Shown here: piece after piece, positions 22,071-35,700 of the stretch
How positions within the stretch are numbered: the first letter of the stretch is position 1
Layout: each line of letters starts with the position of its first letter
Source of the DNA: Trochalopteron elliotii
Taxonomy: Eukaryota > Chordata > Aves > Passeriformes > Leiothrichidae
Length of the DNA: 64,000 bases
NCBI GenBank assembly: GCA_024734555.1
Contig: JANPWX010000055.1
Location: 3,242-67,241, forward strand
Direction: 5' to 3'
The notes under the pieces: model-generated
Databases searched by the model: none
Told to the model about the DNA's origin: nothing
The model's input: only the letters and a program-made list of their open reading frames with translations
Position numbers and translations under genes: made by a program

Positions 22071-23879
22071 GTTGCCTTCAGTCTCGCTGTTGCTCCCATC
22101 TCTGTTTTTGTTGTGATAAAAGCCCACTCAGAGGTGAAACGCTACACCAGGGCGTCATCAGGGGGGCCTCCAACACAAAGCATGGGGCAGAGCCAGGTGA
22201 GCAGCGCAGTAACCTGACCTGCCAGGATTTTGTGGTGTAGTGGTAGCAAAGGGAAAGGTGAGTGTGGCAAACGGCATTGATCATGGGGACAAAGGCAGGC
22301 TGAGACTCACTGTCCCTTCCTCTATGGCATCAAGGGCTGGAATTTGATTTGCTACGCTTGATTCTGCTTCTTCAAGAGAGAATAAAAGCAGAAATAAGGG
22401 CTCTCATAAACCTGCGAGCGACTTCCAGCTTTTAGATGAGCAGTGCATGCAATATGCTTGGTCTGTCCTGCTTAGGACAGGTTTATTTAAAAGTGTACAA
22501 GAAGAAAATAACATTTAATAGCCTAAATGATACAACTGAGAAAACATGGATGATGTTTTGGAGCCAGATGACAGCAGCAGCAGGGCAGGGGTGCTCCTTT
22601 CTTGGTACAGCTCTGACAGTAGGATGGCTTGAAAACTACAGCCTGCTTTTCTTTGGCCCTACAAACTCAGTGGCTTTTTATCAAGGAATCAGGTTTTGCT
22701 CTGCTGGTTTTTAACAAGTATTTTCTTCCTTGTGGATGTGTTTGCAGTAGTTGCCAAGCTTTCTGTCGTGCTCTGCTGGGCAGATCCCTTCCATTTTATC
22801 CATGGTTTGGATAGAGCAAGAAGTGGTGATGCAAATTTAACATAAAGACAAAAATTGTGTGATATCTGCCAAAAGACAATGGTTTGCTAGAGCCTGTAGT
22901 GTGTTCCTATACTCTGGAAAAAAACCAGAAACCCACTTGCCCTGCTGATAGGTGTGCAGTGCTTGATGTCATTGTCTGCTTTTGGCCAGAGGTGAATCTT
23001 TATCCAGCAAAGTCTGTTTCCCTTGCAACCATGATTGGCTCTGAATAAATCAAAAGTTTGTGTTTCTTTGATTCTGCTCTGCTGTGCTGAGAAACAAGTT
23101 GCTATACTGATCTCTCCGTTTTTCACTGTCAGTGCCTCCCATGTTCCTGTCTCCTGCAATCCCTGAAAACAATGACACGTCCTCATTTACCTCTAATGAA
23201 AAGAGGGAATAGGTGGTGGGGCAGAAGTTCAGGTTGGAGATGAGGACTTTTATTTAGGGAATATCATTCTTATGCAAGGGAATGGGTGCTTGACAGCTGA
23301 CTAATCCCTCCTAATGAATTTGCCTCCTGAGAGCTGAGTAAATATTGCCATGTAACCATGCATGAATCATCAGTGTGCTCTTGAAATGATGGGAATACTC
23401 TGAGATCCCTTGGTTGCTGTGAGCTGACAGTAGTCCAAACCATCCCTGGAAGAGCAACACCTGCCCAGTTCAGGGATCCAAAGTCTATGGACACGCCTTT
23501 GCTTCAGGTGGGGGAATGTCAGTGAGTGTTTCACGTGTTTGGGCCCTGTCCCTCCTTGGTAACCTTTGTCCTCCTGGCTTTGACAGCAGCAGACATTGTG
23601 TATTTACTTGGTAGTGTCAGGTGAGGCAGAATATTTTCACACTGCTTGCTGTTGTGATGTTCTGGGTATAAACTTACTGAAACCTCACAGGAATGTGCAA
23701 GGGTTTCAAATAATTAGATTTTAAAAATTTCAGTGGAGCCTCCCTGTACTCCTCACTGCTGTATAATTACTGAGCTTGTAATGAATTGTTCTTGCTAAAT
23801 TGCAAGAGGCATGTGGCAGTCTGTTGGGTAAATGCCTTTTGATAAAAACAAAAATGAGAGCGGGAGAGAGACTTCATAC
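22000..23879. other. intergenic, upstream of the dystroglycan-like gene
   Basis: Apart from the candidate 5' exon above, no gene or known repeat is recognisable. Short ORFs on both strands look random. Confidence 0.6.
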
Positions 23880-24148
23880 AAGAGCACAACAGGACTGGGG
23901 GAATGGCTTCAAGCTGTGAGAGGGTGGGTTTAGATTGGATATGAGGAAGAAATTGTTCCCTGTGAGGGTGGTGAGGCCCTGGCCCAGGTTGCCCAGAGAA
24001 GCAGTGACTGTCCCTGGATCCCTGGCAGTGTCCAAGGCCAGGCTGGAGGGGGCTCTGAGCAACCTGGAATAGGGGAAGGTGTCCCTGCCTGTGGCAGGGG
24101 CTGGAACTGGATGAACTTTAAGGTCCCTTGGCATTTTATGATTCTCTG
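23880..24148 (+). mobile_element. CR1 LINE fragment (3' end)
   Basis: Reads aggactgggggaatggcttc, then aattgttccctgtgagggtg, gaggccctggcccaggttgc, caaggccaggctggaggggg, and ends near ttatgattct. A 5'-truncated sense-strand CR1 of about 270 bp. Confidence 0.92.
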
Positions 24149-27100
24149 AAACTATCTCAAATGTCTCTCTCTGTCTAAATGCAAGGAAACTTGAGAACAA
24201 ATATAGCTAATCTTTCCCACACAGAACCAAGAAATATTTAAAGTTTTATGGAATAACTTCATTCTCATGTGATTTCATGACCAGGGTGCACAGATAAAGG
24301 TGGGCAACTGAATCAAACAGGATATTTTTGGGGCACCTGTAAGTACTTGTAAAGACAAAAATAACTTACTTATTTTGCTTCACTTCTGGCTTCAGACAGT
24401 TTTTTCTACAAGTGTATGCTACATTTATACAGATGTGATTCTGAAACCAGGGGAAGAAATACCCTTTAATCCTTATCTGAAACACCAAAGGACACAGCTG
24501 AAGGATACACGATCTTCTGTTTTCTTTTGGGGTGATCTTGTAAAATGGAAATTGTGACTCTCTTGTTTCCCTGTGCTGCCCCTGCCTAAGACCCTCTCTT
24601 GTCACTCCTTCTTAGAGGAAAGGGGGAACAAATGTCCAATACTTTTGTCCGTGTTTAGCAAGCCTGCTTGGCAGGGTTTAGGGTCTCCTGCAACATCCCA
24701 AATAGCCTAGAATGGTTCAGCTTTACAGTGCATATAGCACAGAGGTAATGCTTTTTTGATGAGGTTGTTTTTTGCATCTATTAAATCCCCAGCACCTGGA
24801 ATCAAGTAATTGCTTGGCAATTTTAACTTCCTTTCAAGTCTCTTTTGATATTCCAGCCCCCTTCTCTGCTGCAAAGGAAACCTAGATATTTTCCCAGTAG
24901 CCCTAGAAAACTTGGCAGGCAGAAGGTGACTTTAGAACAGTTTTTTGGTGGCCTGATTATTTTTGTGGTGTCTGAAGCTGGCAGTGCTGGCAGCCCTGGA
25001 ATCCATATATTGATAACTTGGCAGGCAGTTTCAGAATGGTTTGTGTGGACATAACAGGAAGCCTGGTAGTAGCACATGTTCTGCTGAATTGTCCAGTATG
25101 AGTTTTCCACCTTTGGCATCCATTAAATTCCAGGAAAAGCCTCCTGTGTTGGAGTTGCCTAGAAACCTGTGGAGATATGCCTGCAAATTGGCTGTTGGTG
25201 CATTGAGTCTCATGCAAAATGTGGGAGATATTTTTGCTTGGACTGTTGCAATTAACATATTGCCTTTTTCTGGAAGGCAGAATCCTGGACACCACGTGTT
25301 GGGAAAGACAGAAATTAATCTGGTGGGAGAAAGGAGCCTGTATGTTACAACCTGTGTGTCACAACCATGGCACTCCTCTGTTGCCAAATGTGAATTAATT
25401 AGAAAGTCAAGGTTTTGGTAGCTGGGATATGTGTCAGAAAAAGGGTTGGGTTTCTTTTCATGCCTTTTCTTCAAAATAATAATGCACCCCCTTCCCACCC
25501 CCAATTTTATTAATTTTAATTATGGTGGTGTTTTATCTTTAAGCGTCTGCCTCAGGTTTTATTTCTTTTTCTCTTCTTTTAAAGCAAATGGGTGAAAGAC
25601 TGGAAAGGACAAAGGAACAACATCTGAGGGAAAGCTGCTTCTTAAACCTTGTCTTTACTTGCTTCTGTTTCTCATTCTGCTTAGCAGTGGGAAAGTATTT
25701 TCACTTCCCACCCCACTTCCATCCCAAACTCTTATGTTTCCTCTGAGAAATTGTCTACGTGGGAATGTTTTAAACATGAAAGTCAAGGGATGATTTTATA
25801 CCAAAGTTAAATTTTGTTTTACCTACCCATGTGAACACTGTTGTTTTGCTACAAGCTTTTTTTCCTCCCAAATGACGGGGTTTTTTTCCTCTTTAAAGCT
25901 TAGTATATGACACTGCAAACTGATTAAATGGAGCTGGAAAAGGTTGTACTAAAAGGACTCAGGCACTTACGGAGTTACAGCTACATATCTAGCAGATAAA
26001 GCTTTCCTGCTCAGACAAGCCCTCACTATTTCATCTTAGCTGTTTGTTGGGCTTTTTCCCTAGGGAGAAATAAAAAGTGAGAAGAAAGAATTTACTTCAA
26101 TGATTTCACTTTCTAAACTGACGTCTTTTTGTCTTCCATTTCAGTTTCTTTGAAAATGAGGAAAATGGGTTAAATTCAAAATATCCTTTTTTTTCCCTAA
26201 TGAAAGATCATCTTTTCATAAACTCTGAAGTAATAATAAATTTGGGCCTTTTCAAAGTTATTAGTTATTTAATAATTCCTTTAAGGGAAAGATCACCAGG
26301 TTAGCCTGAATAAAGATGCTCTGTTGTAGGAAGGTTTTGTTTGTAACACTGTGCTCTGTGGGAAGAAGATGCTAGAGCTGCTCATAAAGCAGGACTTTTC
26401 CCTGTACATATGTTAAATTCATTGTGAGACCTGCAAACCTTTAAAACCTCATTAAAACTGCATCTCTCTCCAGCTGTTAATACCAAAATGGGCTGTCACT
26501 TCAAAAGTGACACTTCAAAAGGAATTTTAGAAATCCTATCAGCTGATACCACTCTTGAGCTGTCCTGCATGGCAAAAAGTGCTATTGGCTGAAGTCTTCC
26601 AGCAAAGTCTTTGTTGTTGCCTTGGGTTTTTTTCCTTCTGCCCTTTTTTTGGTCAAATGGAGGAGTCCGAGCAGAGCTGAGGTTTGCACAAACCCCAGGG
26701 CAGGATGGAGGCTGCTGTGCCAAGTTCCAGCCTCGTGTGATTTTTCAAAAGGGGATGGGATATGTACCAAACAAGGAACACAAGGCTTATAATGGCCAGG
26801 CTGACAGGACCTTATTTATGGTGCCTGTTGCTACTCCTGGGCCCAGCCTTTGCATTCAGCCAGCATTGCTGCCTTCCCACAGCAGGATCTCAAACCTGTT
26901 GCTGTAATAGCTCTAAAATGGTTTGTGTTTCACTCAGTGGGCTCAGTATCACCTGGGTCTCAGCTGATGTGACAGTTGGGGACATAAATGGGACCTTTCC
27001 CCTGGCACCAGCCCCAAATGTGGCTCACAGCTCTCTGCTAAACCCAGTGCTGGTACTCCACTAACACAGTTGCTGCTGCCATTGCTCTGTCTTTGCTTCT

Positions 27101-30100
27101 GTCTTCTCTGCTGGAAAGAAGAAAAAAAAAATCACATTTCCAAGTGATCAGCTGTAGATCTTCTCCTAAGGAGAGTGAACTCAGCCGTGGCTGGAAGTGA
27201 TGGGGAAGCTGCAGAGGAGATGGCAGCATTGCCCAGCGGGTGAGAGGCTGGCTGGGTCCAGGTGTGCCGAGCACCTCCTTCCCCCTTAGGCACTTCCAGA
27301 AGTGCTGAAAACCAGGCAGCTGAGCTGTTCTCCCTCCTTCACCTCTGCTTGTTTTGTAAAGCCAGCCCTAAAGCTCTCTCCAAAAAGCAAATAAGAGCTG
27401 AGCCCCTGTGCCTTTCTGTGTGGCAGAAGCTGAGAGGCTGTTGACTGATGGGGGAAAGGAAGGAAATTTACAGCCAAAACCCTCTCACCAATTTCTCCTC
27501 CCAGATGTTTTTCTTTCGATGTTTGTTTTACTTTGGCAACTGACTAAACAAATTGCAGTCTGAGTGGTGCAGCTGATGGAGTCTGGTTTCCTTCAGGTTT
27601 TTCTGCAGTTCCCTTTCTTCTGCCTTAATGATCTCAGCTTCATCCTCTGCTATATTTTCCACAGGGAAGGGCAGCCAGGAGCTGAGCAGGGCTGCTTTTG
27701 GCTTTTCCCTCCCTCAGTGGGGACATGGTTTTGAATTTCTGTCCTTCAGCCAACTTCTAGTTCTCAAAAAATCTTGAAATAACGTAATTTTCAAGGTATC
27801 CATAAGATCCCTCCCCCTCCAAATGCTCTAAACTGGCCAATATTGGGATCAGGCATTTCTGGCTGGGGAGAGGACTGGGTTCTTGGAGGGGACAGGCTGC
27901 AATTGCACAAGCTTTGTTTCCTCACAGCACCGAGGTGGAAGTCAGTCCCTGGAAGCCTGTTTTGTAAAAAGGCCACTTGTTTTCTGCATCCCTTGGAGCT
28001 GTCTGGGTGAGCTGCTCCTGCTATTGCTGAAAGCACTTGAGCGGAATAAAAATCTGTATCCTCAGCAAAGCACATGAGGCTGGGCTGCCTCAGTTGCAAC
28101 GGAGCAACAAAAAGAGGGGAAGAAAGCACAGAATCACTTTAAAATAAAGGAGTTTCTATGACAGTTACAGTAAAAGTAGTGTTCATGTTCACTCTTGACT
28201 TGATGTTGTTTACAGCTTCCTTTCCAATGGATTGCCCAGAATTATGAGTGGGATTCAGTTTCTGCCTCAATTTTTTTTCAGTTTATGCCAATTGTCCCTC
28301 TGTAGGTGAAGTTAAGTGTTGCCCAGAAAACCACAGCTCAGGGAAAGTGTTGTGAAAGTAATGATTGAGCCCTCTACAGAGAGGCAGCTGTCACTCTGCT
28401 TTCATGTCTTTCAGGAATTATATGATTTATCAGTGATTAAGCCAGTTATTTGATAGGGGATTGAAAGTAATCCCTTAATATTGAATATGTGAGTATTAAA
28501 ACAACCAATTTGTCAGATTTAGAGTGGGTTGAGACTTGCTCCAAGGCCCTGGTAAGTATGTGCATGACTCATGTTGAGGTGCTCCAGGGTTTTCATGGAG
28601 GCTTATCAGTATAATAGGGAGAAAAAAAGAGGAGTGGAAAGGCAGTTCTTGAGGTTTTGAGTGAGTTTAACAGAGGGAAAGTGAGGGAGCTATAAATTGT
28701 GTTGAACTTGGACAGAGAAAACCAAACCCATTTAGTTTGTATAGATGCTGTGTGCCTGAAATGAAATTATGCATGAAATAATACAAAAAGCTTTGAGCTG
28801 AGCTTTGTAGCTGCTCTTCTAAAAGACAGCAGAGGTTTCTATGGGGCTGTATTTTCACAGCCAGGTCTCAATAGCAAGTTTTGGTGCTGTAATAAGGCAT
28901 TTTATAAACTACCCAAGTTTTTAAGAAAAGTTCAAGCTCTTTTCTTGTAGTCCTTCAGAGCTTCTGCAAACCAAATTATCAATTTAAAGTCCTAGCTCTG
29001 GATCTAGAAGCCTTACTTCAGGCACTTATTTCTGCAAATATTAGTCTGGCTATTTTTTTTTTATTATTATTATAATTTTTTTTCCAGGCTGTCGTGCCTG
29101 GATGCTTTTATTTGCACACATAATGTCTATTCTTGCAGCAGCCCCTGCTCTGGAAGTTGCCAGGGTAACAGTTTTCTCTCTTGTTTCCTTTTGAAAGCAG
29201 AGTGAGAGTGGCACCTCGACCTCCTGGCTGGGTGCTGGACTGGGAGCAAGCAGAGCTGGGCCCCATCCTGGATGTTGGCATCTGCCTTTGCCCGAGGTGC
29301 CCTTGGCAGGAACCAGCAAAGTATTTCAGTGGGTTTATTTATTTATTATTTATTTGTTTGTGTGCCTGTTGTTGGGCAGCCACCCAGCAGCAACCTAGCA
29401 ACCTCTGGCATCCACAATATTTACTTAAAGGGCTCTTCCCACATCCAAGGGCTTTCCTTAGGTCTCGCTGTCCACCCCTGACCCCTCGCTCACATCCCAG
29501 TGGGACTCCAGGTCTCCCTGCTTCCCCCAGATTCCTCTGTAGCTCCTGCCATTTGCCTCTTGGTGTCTCCATTTCCCTTCTGACCCCAGGTTTGCCCTGC
29601 TGGCTTCAGGACTGATTGTCACTCTGGCTTTACCTCTGTTGATCAGTAATTGCCACCAAGCCGTTGGGCAAATGTTGACACTTATCAGGACCAGCTGTTT
29701 GGAGAAATGAATCTCAGGACAGTTCTTCTGTTACTGAAACTCACAAATGTTTTCTTTGTTTGTTTCTACTGACTTTCCTATTTCTCAAATATGCCTGGAC
29801 ATGTCAAAACAGTGATGATCAGCTTGCATTAAATAAATTATCTTAATATTGCTTGACATCATTATCTTTAGCTCATCCACTGAAAGCACCTAAAGAGAAG
29901 GGTTGGTCTTGGTTTTGCTTGGATTTGCATTTTTTCTTGGTTTGTTTTAGGGGTTTTGGTTGGGTTTTTTTGGTGGTTGGTTGGTTGTTGTTTTTTAAAG
30001 GAGAGATGTTTTAAGCTCACCCTGCAGACCAGTGGCAGAGCAGAACTGAGAGCAAATCTCCTGAGCTCCCTCTGATCTCACACCTCGATGGATAAGCCTC

Positions 30101-30120
30101 TTTCCCTGCTCTGGCTTTGG
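24149..30120. other. intergenic stretch without a recognisable gene
   Basis: Mostly unique sequence with T-rich and TTA-rich simple tracts (near 29050-29080 and 29336-29360). Overlapping open frames on both strands at about 24820-25500 and a signal-peptide-like ORF at 26792-27064 are discussed as findings or rejections. No RNA gene seen. Confidence 0.6.
26792..27064 (+). other. short ORF with a signal-peptide-like N-terminus (unproven)
   Basis: The ATG at 26792 opens about 90 codons beginning MARLTGPYLWCLLLLLGPAF, a textbook secretion signal, followed by a Cys-rich segment (CC and CCC) and an NGT glycosylation site. I know no family for it. There is no evidence of splicing or conservation, so it may be chance. 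Confidence 0.15.
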
Positions 30121-30121
30121 G

Positions 30122-30512
30122 TCGGAGAGAAGTTGGGGCTGTTCAGCTGGAGAATTGAAGGTTGTGTGGAGATTTCACAGCACCTTCCAGGATTTGAAGG
30201 GGCCCACAAGGAAGACGGAGAGGGAGTCTGCATCAGGAGCTGGAATGATAGGACAAGGAGTAATGGGTACAAATGGAAAGAGGGGGAATTTGGGCCAGAT
30301 GTATGGAAGGAATTCTTCCCTTTGAGAGTGGTGAGACCCTGGCACAGGGTGCCCCAAGAAGCTGTGGCTGCCCCATCCCTGGCAGTGTCCAAGGCCAGGT
30401 TGGATGGGGGTCTGAGCAACCTGGGATAGCAGAAGGTGTCCCTGCCCATGGCAGGGGGTAGAACAAGATGATTTTTAAGGTCCTTTCCTAGCCAGGCCAT
30501 TCTGTGGTTCTA
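30122..30512 (+). mobile_element. CR1 LINE fragment (3' end)
   Basis: About 390 bp, including gaccctggcacagggtgccc, caaggccaggttggatgggg, ggtgtccctgcccatggcag, and the terminus ttaaggtcctttcctagcc with attctgtggttct. Sense strand, 5'-truncated. Confidence 0.93.
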
Positions 30513-32538
30513 AGCTGAGTTTGTGGGACCAGGCCACTGAAAAAAGCCATTTATCTCCCAGCTCTGTTTCTGTGTGTCTGCCAAGTGATAATTGGGGGGA
30601 AGAGGAGCCCAGCCCTCCTGATGCCCATTTGGTCCATGACTGACAGATTTATGATAGGCTGCAGTTTCCTCCGTTTGTCTGGCAGTGAACGGCAGGGCCG
30701 GGCGATTGTCTGCCGGCCTTCCCCACGGGGAGGCTTCCAGCTGGATGGATCCAGGGCACAGGAAATGATCTAGAGAAAGCCTTTTGGTGACAATTAACAG
30801 AATTCCTGCTGATAACTTTTTTTTTTTTGTCCTCTCCCTCAGAACGTTTTTACAGCAAGCTCTAAGTGGCTGTGGAGAGGCATTGGAGGTGGGTGGTTAC
30901 AAATATTTGATGAGTGTGTCATGAATAAAGTTTATTTCTGTTGAAAGTATGATTATTTTTTTTAATCTACACCTCCTTGGTATTTTACTTGATGACCAGA
31001 GCAACATTAAAACTTGTTTTTCTTCTGAGTTGGTCAAGCCCTAAAACCCAGCCCAGTTTGGCCTCAAGCAAGGAAGAGTTATTGTAAACTGCTCATTTTG
31101 CCAGGAACAGCAAGGGGCTTGAGTCCTGGGGTCACCAAGGTAGTGTCAGCTTGGGAGAATATGCTTAAACTCTCTCCTCCCCCCAGTTTCTGTAATGCAT
31201 TCCTGTGTGAGACATCTCTCTTGAAAAGAGGGAAAAGAAATATTTATTTGTGGTTGCATGGGATCATCTGTGTCAAAGGAAGGAAAATACTGGTGTTGGG
31301 TGTTCTCCCTCAGAAAGCTTTTAAGAGTTGCCTTAGATGCAATGTTTGAAACCAAATACCTTTCCTTAAAACTTCATGGTCTTCAGATCTGAGGTTTGGT
31401 TTTTTACCATGGGTGAAAAAATAGAACCTGAAATCCTTGGTATTGGTTGTTCTCATAGAAAAGGAGGAGGAAAACAATTTTTTTTTTTTTTGAAGAGCTG
31501 ATACACATGGGGATTAACCAGCTCTGCTTTGTGTAGATAAATTACAGCTCAGAAAATTAAATTTAAAGAAGAGTATTTGTCCTAGGGAATTTAACACCTG
31601 TAAGCAAAAACCCTTTTGTTTTGACAGCTTAAGGTGCTGCTGTAGGCTTTGTGCTGGATTTATGCTTGAAGACTTCTTTTCTCCAGCAATTTTTATCGCA
31701 CTGGAGTCTCCAAACTGTGGTTTACTAGAGAAGGGCAAAAGAGAGTCAAGCTGGTGTTGTAAGAGGGGTCAGGTTTTTCTGCTGGGTTGCTCATGTTGTC
31801 AGGGGCTCTTGCAATTAAGTGCTCCATGGGAAAATGGCCTTTCCTTGCCTGAGCAGTGAGCAGAGCACAGGCAAACTGCTTTTATCTGCTGTGCAGCTGG
31901 TTTGAATACTGACAGCTCGGACCTTTTGATCTGCCATAGCCTGGCTGCTGGTTTTGTCTGTGCAGGAGCAAGCCCAGGAGCACAGAGTGGAGAAGGAAAA
32001 CTGCAGTGGTCACAGAGAATGGAAAACAGACAAGTGATGAGACTATGGAAAATACAGTATGAAAATGTAGGAAAAATGGACAGTCTGGAAGAATCAAACA
32101 CTGCAGTGTTACAGGAGAGGCCACATCCTCATCTGTACTTCTGTGACTTCTACCCAGAGGCAGCTTGGGCTTCAGCTAGAGAAGAGTGTTTTCTTTGTAG
32201 TATACAGAGATTTCAGCAATACTGGGGAGCAAAACATCTTGTAAGAGTAAGCTAGTTTTTGAACTTCAGAAATCATCTTCTAAGGATTCCCTTTGTGCTT
32301 TTACAAAAATTCCTCTGCTCCTCTTTCTTTCCCCCATGTGTGTACTGGCAGGTGAAGAAGGGCTGGAATCTTGCTTGTTTGGTTGACTGCATTTTTGGTT
32401 TTGAATGAAAGAGTTTGTATAAATCTATCTGTGTCTCCTTGATATGCTTTAGTGCTGGCCCCACAACAGGCAGGGTGAGCACAGCAGCTCTGCCTCACCA
32501 GCACACAACAGGCATGTGAAAAATCAAAAGGAAATCTC
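30513..32538. other. intergenic stretch between two CR1 copies
   Basis: No gene recognised. The part at 30583-30780 is richer in CpG than its surroundings. T-rich tracts occur near 30819 and 31479. Confidence 0.55.
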
Positions 32539-32767
32539 CACCTTGAATCTAGGCATGAAAGGAATTGTTGCCTGTGAGGGTGGTGAGGCCCTGGCACAGG
32601 GTGCCCAGAGAAGCTGTGGCTGCCCTATCCCTGGCAGTGTCCAAGGCCAGGTTGGATGGGGGTCTGAGCAGTCTGGGATAGTGGAAGGTGCTCCTGCCCA
32701 TGGCAGGGGATAGAACAAGATGATCTTTAAGATCCCTTCCAACCTAAATTATTCTATGATTCTATGT
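32539..32767 (+). mobile_element. CR1 LINE 3' end
   Basis: Very typical terminus: gaggccctggcacagggtgc, then caaggccaggttggatgggg, gatctttaagatcccttcca, and a tail with two attctatg units. About 230 bp, sense strand; the best preserved tail in the window. Confidence 0.95.
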
Positions 32768-35700
32768 GAATCCTAAATACTTCCACTAGACCCAACTGCT
32801 GCTGGGCAGGTACTGGGGTCTGTAAACCTGTGCTACCCCAAAACCAAGGGCTCTGTGATCCCCTGGGGATTAATGGAGGTAGAGCATATCTGCAAATGAC
32901 TGTGTGTGTCAAGGCTGATCCAGGCACTGCTCACAGGATGAAATGGTGCTGAAAATAATGTGTCAGCTCACAGCTTTGAAGAGAACCTGCTGGTGGGTGG
33001 GAGAAGGGCCCCTTCTGACTCAAGTCAGAAACCCCAATTCCCTCAGTTCCCCATTTTGCAGCACTGGCTTTCAGGAGTTGTGCTTGTTGAGGGGCTGCTC
33101 TGTGGTGGGATAACTGGACTGTTTTAATTTCATCACCTCTTTTTTAAAGGAGGCTGACAACATTTTGTCCTCTCTCTTGGCTTGGTGGAAGAAGGAAGCT
33201 GAAAGATGGGGGTGATCTGGCAAAGCCAACAGCTGCTTGAAGTTCTCCAGGCCTGTCTATGCACATCCTTGCTCCTGAATTCCTAGGGTTTCCAGAGCAG
33301 CTAGCCAGAATGCTGAAAAAGCTTTCTCTTTAATCTCTTGATCTCCACAGTGTGTTTTTGCCAGTGCAGGTAAAACAGAGGTGCATGCTCCATGTACTGG
33401 TGTTTCCACCGGAGTAAACAGGAGAGTCTTGGTAATTACTGAGAACGATCTGAGCAAAACATCTTGTCTGTACAGCTGGTTCCTGTACCAGGGACACAGG
33501 AGCAGGCAGGGCAGGCACACTTGGCCTGCCAGGTATCACCAGTGTCTCTCTCTACTCAAACAACAAGAAATGAGATTCATTCACTCTTTGCTCCGGCTAC
33601 ATTCCAGCTCATATGTGAAGGGAAGTTTTGTTGGACAGGTTTGCTGGGAGTGGTGGTGGGGATTGCTGTGCTTTCAGACATCCATTTGGTACACACATCC
33701 TAAATTCATGAGGTGGTTCTCCCCAGGGTGCAGCTTTGCTTCAGGAGCTGGCAGGCCCCAGCCCTTGGCATCGCTTCAGTTCTCACTTGTGGTGTTACAG
33801 AAAATGACGAGATGCTCCAGTGTTTGCTCAGGTCCAACCCTTGGAATAGGACACCACCTTTAATAAGCCCCAGAGAAGGCTCTACTATTTTATTTTCTCA
33901 ATTTTAATTTTAAGCAAAGAGACAACCCAGCTGAAAACCAAGAGGATGACATTATATTAAGGAGAGTGGAATTTGGCACGCAGATTACAAACCAGTCTGA
34001 ATCCCACTGCGTGAAAATATTCAACATTACTGCAGAGCCTGACTGTTTCCTCCCAGGCTTCAGCTGTGACTGAGAACAAATCCCAAGGAGAATTCTGTCC
34101 ATTGGTAGCAATGAGTCTATATATATATAATGTGTATGATGTGTGTGTGTGTATGTTTCAATTTGATTAGCTTTTCCTTAGGTAAGCTGATGGTGGTGGT
34201 GATCCTCACTTTGCAAGCTGCTTGCCAAACTTGTTGTAGCTTGCTGTATAAATTTAGGGTTTCTAAACAAGTTAAATGGAACTAAGACCAGAATTGTTAA
34301 AATCAGCTAAAGTTTAGCCACTTTCTTCAGTAGTGACAGGAATGCAAGAGTGGGGACACACCTGGTGATTCAGCTGGCTCAGAATCCTTTCCCCCAGCAG
34401 TGGCCAGGGATGAGACAGTGAGCAGTGGCCTGAGGAGAGACAAGAACCAGGTACGTGTGCAGTGACCAATCCTCCAGACAGTTCAGGGAATCCATGAACT
34501 GGATAAGATGTCTCTGCTTTCCCCATGATGTTCTATAAGCTTTGCCAGTTTCTTGGGGGAAGGAGCCGTGTGGATGTGCTGGCTTTTGTGCCTTTGGTTT
34601 GTTGTCTTGGTGGTTCCTCCCTGTGGCTTCACTCTGCACCTCTGAGCTGCATTATCAGAGATGTACAAGCATCAGTTCCTGGAGACCATCCACATGCCAG
34701 TCCTGCTGTGGCAGACTGCTGGAGAACATTCGTGCACTTCATGTTATGGGTTTTATTGTTGTGGAGGTTTTTTTGTTTGTTTGCTTGTTTTGTTTTTTAA
34801 GGGGAGTTGGTTTTAGCATGAGCACTGGGCCAACTTTAGGTTCATGTGGTGAATAGAGCCTCTGTCTGGTTTCCTCCTTATTTTTCTCACAGGACAAAAG
34901 TGCTAACCCTTGACAACCCCTGAACCACTTTGTTGCTGAGCACTGGGACTATTCTGTTAGGGAGTCTGGAAAGGACATTCCCCCTCTTCCAAGGGTTTAG
35001 CTGGCTGCAGCCCAGGAGAGCTCCCTGGCAGGAGGGATTTGAGGAATGTGATTTGATCATCTGTCTCATACCCCCAGGACAAATGTGATTTGGAGGAGGT
35101 TCTTGTTTCTAGACACCTCAGTGTAATTTTGGGCTGGTCAGAGACAGAGCAGTTTATGGGAGCTGGGAGGAAGGAGGGAGCTTCGTTTTTAGGCAATCCT
35201 TGGATCTGTTTTGCAAGTGGTTTCTATGTATGTCTGTGTATGCAGGATTCTCATCTGTTAGCCAGGTAGCAAATAAATGTAATTGCACATGAGGAATGCA
35301 ATTATTTGGACTTTGTCTACATTAGGAATATTCTTCAGCTGGGAGTTCAAGATTTCTTTCTCTCCTTCTTCTCCCATGCTTGAGGCCAGGTGGTTTTGGA
35401 TGGATGAGGCAGCAAATTTGAGGCAGAGGCTGGAAGCTGACTCCTCAAATGCAGTGCTCAAGGTATTTGGTGGAGCAGGGGAGACTTAATTACCACAGAG
35501 CTTATTTACCACCTTAACTTGCCACATTTTAGAGGATATGCAGCTGCTAGAAACAAATGCTTTTGAACCATCATCAATAAATGCTGTAAAATAAGTGCCA
35601 CAAACCAAATTATTTTCCACTCCAAGTCATATTTACTTCCTTTTTTTCCTGTCTCTAATCCAAGCCATGACTAGTAATGCTTCCCTCTCCTAAATAGCTG

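Noticed and set aside
24823..25504. Overlapping open frames (up to 157 codons) in several frames on both strands
   Set aside because: Openness in many frames at once reflects composition. No recognisable domain, initiation context or splice structure.
33381..33863. 160-codon plus-strand ORF
   Set aside because: No domain, irregular composition, no supporting signals; length compatible with chance in a 64-kb window.
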